Assembly: GCA_963727915.1 (NCBI GenBank)
Contig: CAVSID010000004.1
Location: 310,001 to 374,000, forward strand
DNA: 64,000 nt
Direction of reading: 5' to 3'
Origin: CAWAND01 sp963727915
Lineage (GTDB): Bacteria > Chloroflexota > Anaerolineae > Anaerolineales > E44-bin32
Below, piece after piece: positions 12,277 to 20,209 of the stretch (position 1 is its first letter; each line of letters begins with the position of its first letter). The notes under the pieces are model-generated. The model saw only the letters and a list, made by a program, of their open reading frames with translations, did no database searches and was not told the DNA's origin. A program made the translations under genes and the position numbers.

Positions 12277-13692
12277 CTAACCTCCACCAAAACTGCCGCC
12301 GAAACCGGGCGCTGAGGGTGTAACCTGCGGCACGCCAACCACGTCGCCAGCCTGCAACCCATCCAAGACTTCGCTGTCCGTATCGTTTCTCAGGCCGAGC
12401 GTCACATCGTGGCGCTGATAGGCGGCCCCATTTCTGACCATCACGTAGACCTGCCCCGTGGTACTGTCCACCCGCAGGGCCCAGTTCGGGACGAGCAGAG
12501 CGTCGTCTCTGTGGGAAACGTTGATATTCACAGAAGCTGTCATCCCAATTCTCGCTTCGGGACCCGGATTGGCCAGGCTGACCACCACCGGATACTCCGT
12601 CGTCGATTGGCTGGGGTCCGGGGCCAAGTCGATTTCGTCCACCTTGCCTTCCAGCACCTTCCCGGGGAGCGCGTCTACCGTGACGGAGACGCTTTGTCCG
12701 GGTTGGATGGAAGCGATGTCGAGTTCATCGACAGTAGTTTGAATGTGGTACTGGCTGTCGTCCGCAAGGCCAATCCCGGCCTTGCCTGGAGTCACCTTGT
12801 CGCCGATCTTGTAGTAGACAGCCGTGATCCTACCGGAGAAGGGGGCCGTGATCTTGGCCTGGTTGACGCGTGCTTGCGCCGCCTGAACTTGGGCCTTGGC
12901 GGCCGCCACCAGGTCTGGATCGGGGCCGTTGACGAGGGTGTCCACTTTCTTCTGGGCCTGATCGACCTTCGCCTGAGCCACGGCGACCGCCGAGTCGAGC
13001 TGCGCTTGCTCGATATCCGTCGGATGGCCCTTGTACCAATTCAGTGTCCGCAGAGCTGAGTTGTAGGCCTGTTGAGCGTTGCTGAGGTTGATGGCTGCCT
13101 GGGCACAATCGTGATCGTCCGGCGTACCTTCGCAAGCTCTTTGCTTGGCCTGGTCCAACGTCTTTTTGGCCAGCAGCACCCTGCCTTCCTGGGCCGAAAT
13201 CGTCTCGGCACCGGCCCGATTGCCTTGCGCCCGAACGCTCTGGGTGTAGTCGGCGGTGTGCAGCTCATCCCTGGCGGCCGCCAGGTCCTCTTGGGCCTGT
13301 GCCAGGCTGAGTTTCCAGTTGTCTTCGTCCAACAAATCGCTTAGGTTTTGCTCGGCCTTGAGAAGATCTGCCTCAGCGCCGATCAGGCTGACATCGATTG
13401 ATGATGGATCGAGATTCATCAGGACGTCGCCCGCCTTCACCTCGTCGCCGACCTTGACATAGATGCTCCCGATGTTCCCATTGACGCTGAAGGCCAGGTC
13501 TGCCTGTGCTTTTGGATCGATGTTGCCTGTGCCTGAAACCACCACGTCGATCGGGCCGTGGGCGATGGTTGCCGTCCTATCCAATGACTGAGCGCCTGAC
13601 GCTGCGGCTGCTGACCTCATTCCCACAACGACGATCACACCTGCGACCACCACCACACCCAGGATCAGAATGATCCACGTTCGTCTTGACAT
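12277..13692 (-). CDS. HlyD/RND-type efflux adaptor subunit
   Basis: 471-residue adaptor that links the MacB-like transporter to the outside. Residues ~6-30 are a membrane anchor. A biotinyl-lipoyl-like part (YVKVGDEVKAGDVL) is followed by a long alpha-helical hairpin rich in Ala, Gln and Lys (~105-270), the second lipoyl half (ITAPFSGRITAVYY), and a beta-barrel domain ending in a Gly-rich tail (PGFGGSFGGG). The helical hairpin holds a small cysteine-bearing insert (ACEGTPDDHDC), which is unusual. The gene starts the three-gene efflux operon. Confidence 0.92.
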   Translation of the reverse strand: MSRRTWIILILGVVVVAGVIVVVGMRSAAAASGAQSLDRTATIAHGPIDVVVSGTGNIDPKAQADLAFSVNGNIGSIYVKVGDEVKAGDVLMNLDPSSIDVSLIGAEADLLKAEQNLSDLLDEDNWKLSLAQAQEDLAAARDELHTADYTQSVRAQGNRAGAETISAQEGRVLLAKKTLDQAKQRACEGTPDDHDCAQAAINLSNAQQAYNSALRTLNWYKGHPTDIEQAQLDSAVAVAQAKVDQAQKKVDTLVNGPDPDLVAAAKAQVQAAQARVNQAKITAPFSGRITAVYYKIGDKVTPGKAGIGLADDSQYHIQTTVDELDIASIQPGQSVSVTVDALPGKVLEGKVDEIDLAPDPSQSTTEYPVVVSLANPGPEARIGMTASVNINVSHRDDALLVPNWALRVDSTTGQVYVMVRNGAAYQRHDVTLGLRNDTDSEVLDGLQAGDVVGVPQVTPSAPGFGGSFGGG

Positions 13693-13803
13693 CGAGTCCT
13701 TACTCCTTCTGCGTTACGCTAGCCTGCCGAGGTTGGGTCCGCCCGACGTCAGGCTGACACCGACCTCCCGAAAGACTTTCAGTGACTGGTCTGGAACCTC
13801 ATC

Positions 13804-14259
13804 TTATGAGTCCTGGACCCCACAATACAGACCGTCTTCAAACACCTTGCGCAGCACCGGCAAACCTGCAGCGAGGACCTTGGCCTCATCCGAGGACAAC
13901 GGCTTGAGCATCTCGAGCACCCGTCCTTCGGCACTGGCCTGAAGCAATTCGAGCACGGCTTCCCCTTGCTGGGTGATCTCGGCAAGCACCACGCGGCGAT
14001 CTCGCAGCGACACCTTGCGCTGCGCCCAGCCCCGATCTTCTAGTGTCGAGATTGAGCGAGAGACCGTGGGAGAACTGATCTGCTCGTGTTCCGCCAGCTC
14101 GCCCAGACTCCAAGCCCGTTCGTGCAGCATGGCTAAGATCCTGAAGTGCGAGGGCGACAGGGTGTGCCCCGACTTGCGGACATCCGCCGCCAGGCTGCGC
14201 ATCACCAGAGGCACAATCTCCACGATCTGCTTGGCGGCCGCTTCCAGATCTTGATCCAT
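13804..14259 (-). CDS. MarR-family transcriptional regulator
   Basis: 151-residue winged-helix repressor. The recognition helix lies in LAEHEQISSPTVSRSISTLE and the wing in VSLRDRRVVLAEIT, the DxRxxxxxLT pattern of MarR. It is upstream of the efflux operon on the same strand with a 111-base gap, and by analogy probably represses that operon, responding to a phenolic or drug-like ligand. The ligand is unknown. Confidence 0.92.
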   Translation of the reverse strand: MDQDLEAAAKQIVEIVPLVMRSLAADVRKSGHTLSPSHFRILAMLHERAWSLGELAEHEQISSPTVSRSISTLEDRGWAQRKVSLRDRRVVLAEITQQGEAVLELLQASAEGRVLEMLKPLSSDEAKVLAAGLPVLRKVFEDGLYCGVQDS

Positions 14260-14358
14260 CCACCACTCCCCGGCTTTTACTTAGCAGAGCTAAATGTAAA
14301 GGTTGGCATGATACCTGTCAAGGGTACTTGGGGCAGGCTGGATCCTGGGGCGCCTGAC

Positions 14359-14389
14359 AAAAAAAAGACCCTCCCCAAATGGGGAGGGT
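14359..14389 (-). terminator. Rho-independent terminator of the cold shock gene
   Basis: The stem ACCCTCCCC / GGGGAGGGT with loop AAAT is followed on the minus strand by eight T residues. It is 20 bases after the csp stop and is a strong intrinsic terminator. Confidence 0.92.
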
Positions 14390-14408
14390 GTCTGATGACC
14401 GTGTGGGG

Positions 14409-14618
14409 CTAGATGGCGACGACGTTGGCGGCCTGCAGCCCCTTGGGGCCTTGTTCGATGGTGAATTCCACCTGCTGCCCTTCCTGCAGCTCGCGGAACC
14501 CGTCGGCCTGGATGGCGCTGTAGTGCACGAATACATCCGGCCCACCTTCGCGTTCGATGAACCCGTAGCCCTTCCCGGCATTGAACCACTTGACCGTACC
14601 GGTCACACGTTCCGACAT
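14409..14618 (-). CDS. csp: Cold shock protein (CspA family)
   Basis: 69-residue single-domain OB-fold RNA chaperone. RNP1 is seen as KGYGFIE (residues ~16-22) and RNP2 as VFVHYSAI (~29-36); the C-terminus GLQAANVVAI is the family end. CAGGAGGTCTAGA lies ahead of the ATG at 14618. It is followed by its own terminator. The 240 bases upstream hold no gene and may contain a structured cold-shock 5' UTR, though I see no recognisable cold box. Confidence 0.96.
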   Translation of the reverse strand: MSERVTGTVKWFNAGKGYGFIEREGGPDVFVHYSAIQADGFRELQEGQQVEFTIEQGPKGLQAANVVAI

Positions 14619-14847
14619 CTTCTAGACCTCCTGCTTGGGTGGGTTTCCGAGGTGCCTGGCGCGTTCTCCAGCGGTCGGGTTCGCCGGTCGAGGACCGGAC
14701 TTATCAGACAGGCCCGAGCGCAGGTTCGGCTCAGGCCTCGGTCTTACGACGTGCAGACAGAACTCGCATGCAACCTACGCGAACATGTTAGCGTAGACGA
14801 TGGAGGCTGTCAAGCAAGCGGGTGTGTCTGGCACGGGGACCTTCCTG

Positions 14848-14853
14848 TATAAT
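14848..14853 (+). promoter_or_regulatory. Perfect -10 box (TATAAT) just upstream of ruvB
   Basis: TATAAT ends eight bases before the ruvB ATG, so transcription would begin at or within a few bases of the start codon. No good -35 hexamer and no ribosome site are present. This is the layout of a leaderless message. Confidence 0.5.
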
Positions 14854-14861
14854 CCCACCTG

Positions 14862-15896
14862 ATGGCAGAGCAAGCCGAGGACCGGTTGATATCCCCCGAG
14901 CGCGGGCCTGAGGATTGGCCTGAGCCGACGCTACGCCCACAGCATTTGGATGAGATGATCGGTCAGGAGCGCGTGCGAGAGAACCTGGCCATCCTCATCG
15001 AGGCGGCGCGCGCCCGCGGCGAGGCCCTGGACCACGTGCTCTTCTACGGCCCCCCGGGTCTGGGCAAGACGACCCTAGCGCATATTCTGGCTAACGAGAT
15101 GGGCGTGCATCTCAAGTTCACGTCCGGGCCCGCCATCGAGCGGGCCGGTGATCTGGCAGCCATCCTCACCAATCTCCAAACCGGGGATGTGCTGTTCATC
15201 GACGAGATTCACCGGCTGGGCCGGGCGGTCGAAGAGATCCTGTATCCGGCCATGGAGGAATACACGCTGGATATCACTATCGGCAAAGGCCCCAGCGCGC
15301 GCTCCCTGCGTCTGCAGCTGCCCCGCTTCACGATCATCGGCGCCACCACCCGCCTGGCGCTTCTCACCGCACCCCTGCGGGCCCGCTTCGGCGCCGTTCA
15401 CCGCCTGGACTTTTATGACAATCAGGCCATGGGCGAAATTGTGCGCCGGGCTGGCCAAATCCTGGATGTCGAAATAGACAAAGATGGCGTGGCCGAAATC
15501 GCTTGCCGCGCCCGGGGAACACCGCGGGTGGCCCTTCGGCTTCTTAGGCGGGTGCGGGATTACGCCCAGGTACGCGCCGACGGCAGCGTCACGCGCCAGG
15601 TGGCATCCGAAGCCCTGGCGCTGCTCGAGATCGATGATCTCGGCCTGGACGACGCCGATCGGCGCGTGCTCCACACCATCGTGGTCAAGTTCGCCGGCGG
15701 ACCGGTCGGCCTGCAGACGATAGCCGCCTCGATTAGCGAGGAACCGGACACGATCATGGACGTCGTCGAGCCCTACCTGCTCCAATTGGGATTCATCGAC
15801 CGGACTCCGCAGGGCCGGGTTGCCACGGCGCTTGCCTACAAGCACCTGGGGCTCGAACCCGGAGAAGGCAGCCAGCCTCCCCTGCCGGACTTCTAA
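14862..15896 (+). CDS. ruvB: Holliday junction branch migration ATPase RuvB
   Basis: 344-residue AAA+ motor that drives Holliday junction migration together with RuvA. Walker A GPPGLGKTT at residues ~66-74, Walker B FIDEIHRL near 112, sensor 1 IIGATTR near 163, the arginine finger region LRARFGA near 177, and the C-terminal winged helix (TPQGRVATALAYKHLGL). Length is normal. No ruvA or ruvC is adjacent; instead the conserved ruvB-DUF2905-queA order follows at short spacing. Confidence 0.97.
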   Translation: MAEQAEDRLISPERGPEDWPEPTLRPQHLDEMIGQERVRENLAILIEAARARGEALDHVLFYGPPGLGKTTLAHILANEMGVHLKFTSGPAIERAGDLAAILTNLQTGDVLFIDEIHRLGRAVEEILYPAMEEYTLDITIGKGPSARSLRLQLPRFTIIGATTRLALLTAPLRARFGAVHRLDFYDNQAMGEIVRRAGQILDVEIDKDGVAEIACRARGTPRVALRLLRRVRDYAQVRADGSVTRQVASEALALLEIDDLGLDDADRRVLHTIVVKFAGGPVGLQTIAASISEEPDTIMDVVEPYLLQLGFIDRTPQGRVATALAYKHLGLEPGEGSQPPLPDF

Positions 15897-15905
15897 CCCC
15901 ACCCG

Positions 15906-16142
15906 ATGCCCGATTGGACTGCTCTCACCCGATGGACTATCCTGGCCGGCCTGGCGCTGGTCCTGCTGGGGGGCCTGATGTGGCTTGTCGGGCGCACCGG
16001 GATCCCATTGGGGCGCCTTCCCGGCGATCTGCATTTCCAGACGGATCAGATCAGCTGCTTCGTGCCGCTGGCCAGCATGCTCGTGATCAGTCTGGTGCTG
16101 ACCGTGGTCCTGAACGTCATAATGCGCTGGTTGGGCAAGTAG
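15906..16142 (+). CDS. DUF2905 family small membrane protein
   Basis: 78-residue protein with two transmembrane helices (TILAGLALVLLGGLMWLV and a C-terminal SMLVISLVLTVVLNVIMRWL) joined by the family signature GRLPGDLHFQ. The role is unknown. Its place between ruvB (nine bases after the stop) and queA (three bases before the start) is common for this family and implies one operon. Confidence 0.92.
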   Translation: MPDWTALTRWTILAGLALVLLGGLMWLVGRTGIPLGRLPGDLHFQTDQISCFVPLASMLVISLVLTVVLNVIMRWLGK

Positions 16143-16145
16143 GGC

Positions 16146-17168
16146 GTGCGCACCTCCGAATTCGACTACGACCTCCCCTCTGAGTTCATTGCCCAACACC
16201 CCGCCACACCGCGCGATTCATCGCGCCTGATGGTCCTTGATCGGGCGAGCAACACCGTCCGCCACCACCACTTCTACGATCTCCCCGAGCTTCTGTCTCC
16301 CGGAGATGCTCTGGTGGTTAACAGCACGCGAGTCATTCCGGCCAGGCTTCGCGCTCGAAAGCAGCCCGGCGGCGGGCGGGCCGAGATCCTGTTGCTTCGT
16401 CGGTTGGATGACCTGCAGTGGGAGGCGATGGTCGGCGGCAAGGGCCTGAAGCCGGGCCGCGCGCTTGTGGTGGACGGCGGACCAGGGGTCGAGGTCCTGG
16501 AGGATCTGGGTGGACCCAAACGCTTGATTCGGTTTGAAACGCCGATTGAACCTCAGCTCGAGCGAATTGGCGAGATGCCCTTGCCGCCCTACATCACGGC
16601 GCCTCTTCGGCGGCGAGACGACTATCAGACCATTTACGCCCAAGAACCCGGCTCGGCCGCCGCCCCGACTGCCGGGCTCCATTTCACGCCCGAGCTCCTC
16701 GACCGGCTCGATTACGCCGGGGTTGAACGGGTGGACGTGACCCTTCACGTCGGCCTGGACACATTTCTCCCAGTCAACGAATCTGATCCCGAAACACATC
16801 ACATCCACACCGAATGGTGCCGGCTCGACAAACTAGCCGCCCGTCGTCTCATCGGAGTTCGATCCCGGGGCGGCCGCATCGTGGCCGTGGGAACTACGAG
16901 CGCGCGGACGCTTGAGACCGCTGCCCTTTTGGCGCCTCCGGGTCAGGTCGTGGTGCCCTTCGAAGGTGCCACCGATCTCTATATCCTCCCCGGATTTAGG
17001 TTTACAGCGGTCGACGCTCTGATCACTAACTTCCATCTGCCCCGGTCGACCCTCCTGATGCTGGTTGCTGCCTTTGCCGGCAGGGAGAGAATTCTGGCGG
17101 CCTATGAGACCGCCATGTCGCTCGGCTATCGTTTCTACTCATTCGGCGACGCCATGCTCTTGCTGTGA
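16146..17168 (+). CDS. queA: S-adenosylmethionine:tRNA ribosyltransferase-isomerase
   Basis: 340-residue enzyme that transfers and isomerises the ribosyl group of SAM onto 7-aminomethyl-7-deazaguanine in tRNA, making epoxyqueuosine. Family hallmarks: FDYDLPSEFIAQHPATPRD at the N-terminus, ALVVNSTRVIPARL near 58, PLPPYI near 143, GSAAAPTAGLHFT near 172 and TNFHLPRSTLLMLVAAFAG near 297. It starts with GTG, which gives the correct N-terminus. No other queuosine gene is in the window. Confidence 0.97.
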   Translation: MRTSEFDYDLPSEFIAQHPATPRDSSRLMVLDRASNTVRHHHFYDLPELLSPGDALVVNSTRVIPARLRARKQPGGGRAEILLLRRLDDLQWEAMVGGKGLKPGRALVVDGGPGVEVLEDLGGPKRLIRFETPIEPQLERIGEMPLPPYITAPLRRRDDYQTIYAQEPGSAAAPTAGLHFTPELLDRLDYAGVERVDVTLHVGLDTFLPVNESDPETHHIHTEWCRLDKLAARRLIGVRSRGGRIVAVGTTSARTLETAALLAPPGQVVVPFEGATDLYILPGFRFTAVDALITNFHLPRSTLLMLVAAFAGRERILAAYETAMSLGYRFYSFGDAMLLL

Positions 17169-17169
17169 T

Positions 17170-17198
17170 TGACAAGCGCCCGTGCCTGTGCGATACTC
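17170..17198 (+). promoter_or_regulatory. Sigma-70-type promoter of the 17.2 kb leader RNA
   Basis: A perfect -35 TTGACA (17170-17175) is separated by 17 bases from -10 GATACT (17193-17198). The -35 lies directly after the queA stop. Transcription would start near 17205, just before the structured leader. Confidence 0.8.
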
Positions 17199-17218
17199 TG
17201 GCGCGTGCTCTAGATGAG

Positions 17219-17253
17219 CACCTCACTTTGCTATCCTAAGCAAAGAGGAGGTG
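17219..17253 (+). promoter_or_regulatory. Hairpin sequestering the leader-ORF ribosome site
   Basis: CACCTC (17219-17224) pairs with GAGGTG (17248-17253), which is the Shine-Dalgarno sequence of the following 17-codon ORF, and CTTTGCT pairs with AGCAAAG inside it, with a six-base loop. Translation of the leader ORF should depend on opening this structure. Confidence 0.6.
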
Positions 17254-17259
17254 ATGCCC

Positions 17260-17313
17260 ATGAGTAAGTCTGATCAACCAAGCGCTGCGGCATCCCTCCT
17301 CGTTATCGGATAG
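17260..17313 (+). CDS. 17-codon leader ORF
   Basis: ATG at 17260 is placed six bases after GGAGGTG, a near-perfect ribosome site, and codes for MSKSDQPSAAASLLVIG before a TAG stop. Its 3' half lies inside the next hairpin. The Ala-Ala-Ala and Leu-Leu-Val-Ile codons could make it an attenuation sensor, but that is inference. I know no family for it. Confidence 0.5.
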   Translation: MSKSDQPSAAASLLVIG

Positions 17314-17326
17314 GATGCCGCAGCGC
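17282..17326 (+). promoter_or_regulatory. Long perfect hairpin in the leader RNA
   Basis: GCGCTGCGGCATCC (17282-17295) pairs perfectly with GGATGCCGCAGCGC (17313-17326) around a 17-base loop that contains the stop codon of the leader ORF. No U-tract follows, so it is not a standard terminator on its own. Confidence 0.7.
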
Positions 17327-17329
17327 ACC

Positions 17330-17362
17330 AAAGGGCCGTCCTGATAGGACGGCTCTTTGCTT
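17330..17362 (+). terminator. Second leader hairpin, terminator/attenuator candidate
   Basis: AAAGGGCCGTCC (17330-17341) pairs with GGACGGCTCTTT (17347-17358) with one G-U pair and loop TGATA. The sequence after it (GCTTGATGG) has only a poor U-tract. It ends ten bases before the first possible start of the next gene, so it would control that gene by attenuation or by blocking ribosome access. Confidence 0.6.
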
Positions 17363-17367
17363 GATGG

Positions 17368-18387
17368 ATGGCGATGAAGACCTACCCTCTAGGCAAATTA
17401 CCATTCGACGTTGTGGCTGAGTTCGCCCGCCGGTTTGCGCCCGACGACCCGCGTGTTCTGCTTGGGCCCGGCGTGGGTCTTGACTGTGCCGTGATCGATT
17501 TTGGTGACCGCGTGTTGGTCGCCAAGACTGATCCGATCACGTTCACATCGGGCCGAATTGGCTGGTACACGGTCCATGTCAACGCCAACGACGTCGCCAC
17601 CACCGGTGCTCAGCCCGGGTGGTTCCTCGTCACCGCCCTGCTTCCCGAAGCCGACACGGATCATGACCTGCTGGACGAGATCTTCGGCCAGATCGACGCC
17701 GCCTGCCTATCGATAGGAGCCACCTTTGTTGGGGGGCACACCGAAGTCACCGGTGGACTGGATCGCCCGATCCTGGTGGGCACGATGCTGGGAGAAGTGA
17801 GCCACGAGCGGCTCGTAACCCCGCGCGGCGCCAAACCAGGGGATCTGGTGCTGCTGACCAAGTGGATCCCGATCGAGGCCACCAGTATCTTGGGGACCGA
17901 TTTCGCAGAGCGCCTGACCGCGTTGCCGCCGGAAGATCTCGCATGGGCCCAGGGCGTACTCGACGATCCCGGTATCAGCGTCGTCCAAGAAGCGCGGTTG
18001 GCGGTTGATGCGGGTGGTGTTTCCGCCATGCATGACCCGACGGAAAGCGGGCTGGCCGGAGGCCTGTGGGAAATGGCCGAAGCAGCGGGCATCGGGATGG
18101 TGATCGACGCCGACAGCATCCCCATCCCCGAGCAGGCCCGGCGAATGTGTGATGCCCTCGATGTCGACCCTCTGTCTGCAATCGCCTCAGGCTCTCTGCT
18201 GATCACCGCCCGGGCCAGCGAAGCCGAGGGCATCCAGGCAGCCTTGCGCCAGGATGATGTCGCCGTAGCACGGATTGGCAAGGTAGTAGACGGAAGAGGC
18301 GTTCAGATTGTGGTTGACGGCAAGCCACGCCCACTGGCTCAGCCACCGAGGGATGCCCTCGCCAGGCTCTTTGAATCGGCCGACTGA
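17368..18387 (+). CDS. AIR synthase-related protein (PurM/HypE/ThiL superfamily)
   Basis: 339-residue ATP-using enzyme of the PurM superfamily. The N-terminal AIRS domain shows GPGVGLDCAVI near residue 30, VAKTDPITF near 50 and VNANDVATTGAQP near 72; the C-terminal AIRS_C domain has MHDPTESGLAGGLWE near 219 and ASGSLLITA near 270. It lacks the Cys/Sec-Lys N-terminus of SelD and the C-terminal cysteine of HypE, so the substrate is not known. The start could also be ATG 17374; no ribosome site is evident, which fits control by the leader structure. It is convergent with pfkA. Confidence 0.85.
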   Translation: MAMKTYPLGKLPFDVVAEFARRFAPDDPRVLLGPGVGLDCAVIDFGDRVLVAKTDPITFTSGRIGWYTVHVNANDVATTGAQPGWFLVTALLPEADTDHDLLDEIFGQIDAACLSIGATFVGGHTEVTGGLDRPILVGTMLGEVSHERLVTPRGAKPGDLVLLTKWIPIEATSILGTDFAERLTALPPEDLAWAQGVLDDPGISVVQEARLAVDAGGVSAMHDPTESGLAGGLWEMAEAAGIGMVIDADSIPIPEQARRMCDALDVDPLSAIASGSLLITARASEAEGIQAALRQDDVAVARIGKVVDGRGVQIVVDGKPRPLAQPPRDALARLFESAD

Positions 18388-18393
18388 GGGGCA

Positions 18394-19473
18394 TCAATCT
18401 CCGAATGAAATCCCCATTTCGCGTGCCGTGCGGACGGCATCGCCTTCGAGATTGACGCGCTTGGGGACTGCCAGGGCTTCTGTCATGTCAACCGAGCCCA
18501 CCGATCCGCCCTTCAGAGCCGACATGCGGCCCCAACGGCCGGAGGCCGCAAGGCGGACGGCTTCGCCCCCCAGTCGGGTGCAGAGCCAGCGGTCGAACGC
18601 CGAAGGTGATCCTCCACGCTGAAGGTGCCCCAGCACCGTCACTCGAGTTTCCATTCGGCAAGACCGCTCAACGTAGTCCGCCACCACATTCCCGATGCCG
18701 CCGAGGCGATCGACGTGGAGCATATCTCCGCGTTCAGCGAAAATGCGCTCACCGCCCGCCGGGTGAGCGCCCTCGGCGGCAGCAACAATGCTGAAATGTC
18801 GGCCGGCTTCGGCGCGGTGCAAGATCTTCTCGCAAATCGAATCGTTCCTGAATGGAATCTCAGGGATCAGGATCACATCCGCCCCGCCGGCCAATCCGGC
18901 ATGCAGAGCAATGAAGCCTGCGTCCCGGCCCATCAGCTCCAAAACCATCACCCGGTGATGAGATTCGGCAGTTGTATGGAGCCGGTCCAGGGCTTCCATG
19001 GCCGTGTTGATGGCGGTGTCGAATCCGAAGCTCACGTCCGTGCCGCCGATATCGTTGTCTATCGTCTTGGGAACCCCGACCGTGGGACAGCCCTTTTCAT
19101 TCAGTTCCTGGCTGATGTGCAGGGTCCCGTCGCCTCCGACAACGACAATCCCGACTAACTCGAGCTCGTGAGCGCGCGCAACGACGTCATCCGAAACATC
19201 CACAATCTTGGTCTGGCCGTCGATGTCTATTTCGCGGGCAAAGGGGTTGCCGCGGTTGGCCGTGCCCAGGATGGTCCCGCCCAGAGGCAGGATACCCCTG
19301 ACCGATTCGGATCCCAGGGGCAAGATGCCGTCGGGATCCAGCAACCCGTCAAATCCATCTCGGATACCGATAACCTCAAAATCGTAGTTAGGGGCCGTCT
19401 TCACCACGGCCCGAATCACGGCGTTCAATCCGGGCGCATCTCCCCCGCCAGTCAACAATCCGAGTTTCTTCAT
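18394..19473 (-). CDS. pfkA: 6-phosphofructokinase
   Basis: Phosphorylates fructose 6-phosphate in glycolysis. About 359 residues. LLTGGGDAPGLNAVIR at the N-terminus binds the phosphoryl donor; VVGGDGTL near 100 and VPKTIDNDIGGTD near 120 carry the donor-selectivity and catalytic residues, and MGRDAGFIALHAGLAGGAD and LGHLQRGGSPSAFDR follow. The position equal to E. coli residue 104 is Gly (ATP-like) and that equal to 124 is Lys (PPi-like), the mixed pattern of group III enzymes, so ATP use is likely but not certain. GGGAGGTCGCCCCA precedes the ATG at 19473. Confidence 0.95.
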   Translation of the reverse strand: MKKLGLLTGGGDAPGLNAVIRAVVKTAPNYDFEVIGIRDGFDGLLDPDGILPLGSESVRGILPLGGTILGTANRGNPFAREIDIDGQTKIVDVSDDVVARAHELELVGIVVVGGDGTLHISQELNEKGCPTVGVPKTIDNDIGGTDVSFGFDTAINTAMEALDRLHTTAESHHRVMVLELMGRDAGFIALHAGLAGGADVILIPEIPFRNDSICEKILHRAEAGRHFSIVAAAEGAHPAGGERIFAERGDMLHVDRLGGIGNVVADYVERSCRMETRVTVLGHLQRGGSPSAFDRWLCTRLGGEAVRLAASGRWGRMSALKGGSVGSVDMTEALAVPKRVNLEGDAVRTAREMGISFGD

Positions 19474-19761
19474 TGGGGCGACCTCCCTGCTTGGAACCGG
19501 ATCCAGCGGCGGCGTATGTCTTCGGAAGCGATGCGTAAGGCGCACTTTCCGCGCCCCTTACATTCGACTTACAGCGCCTCCGGGGCCCAAAAAGCTACCC
19601 CTTCTTGACGTATAGTTAGTGCAGCGGTAAACGGACCAAAACGATGTAAAACCGTGTCCCAAGGGGATCGAAACACCAACCAGCTGCCTGATCCCAACCA
19701 TTATAGGCAACTCAGTGCAGGTTCAAAAAGCGATTTAAGAGCCATTTGCTCAGGAAGGTCA
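19474..19761. other. Divergent intergenic region pfkA / HTH gene
   Basis: No gene is seen in these 288 bases, which must hold the promoters of both flanking genes. It contains AAAACCGTG (19648-19656), a word that also occurs twice in tandem upstream of pilA. Confidence 0.5.
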
Positions 19762-19965
19762 ATGATGGCAGAAGACAAAGAGAGATTGCTCACTGCAAAG
19801 GAAGCTGTCGCCTACCTCGGAATCAGCTTGAGCACGCTTCACAAAGTCGAGAAGAATAGCCTGCTCATGCCATTCCGGACCCCCGGAGGCCACCGCAGGT
19901 ACGACAAGAAGATGTTGGACGATTACCTACAAGCTTCTCGCCGGGCCAACCACCAGGCGCATTGA
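19762..19965 (+). CDS. MerR/BldC-like helix-turn-helix DNA-binding protein
   Basis: 67-residue protein made of one winged helix-turn-helix domain: LTAKEAVAYLGISLSTLHKV is the HTH, and FRTPGGHRRYDKKMLDDYL is the wing typical of excisionase/MerR-like domains. It has no effector domain, as in BldC. CAGGAAGG precedes the start at 19762 (a second ATG follows at 19765). It is the first gene ahead of the pilus locus and may regulate it. Confidence 0.85.
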   Translation: MMAEDKERLLTAKEAVAYLGISLSTLHKVEKNSLLMPFRTPGGHRRYDKKMLDDYLQASRRANHQAH

Positions 19966-20209
19966 GCCGGATTTCATATGAAACCTTTGTCCGCGCATCC
20001 GGGCTATCGAAGGGTCTACGCCCCGTCTGTTTCGGTGCCCGCGGCCCAGAACCTGCACTCTCGCGAGCGATGTGCCCGATCATCGCGGTCGGCGCATGGC
20101 GTTCAGGTTGGAGCTCGAGACGGTTCATGCTCATATTGACAGCTTCAGCGCCTTTTCCGATCGGGTTTCGTCGGATCCATCTGACGGGACTCAACTTCTG
20201 GAGCGCACC

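Noticed and set aside
17368..18387. Considered as SelD (selenophosphate synthetase), which would support selenoprotein synthesis
   Set aside because: The N-terminus has no Cys/Sec-Lys catalytic pair or Gly-rich loop of SelD; only the general PurM superfamily call is safe.
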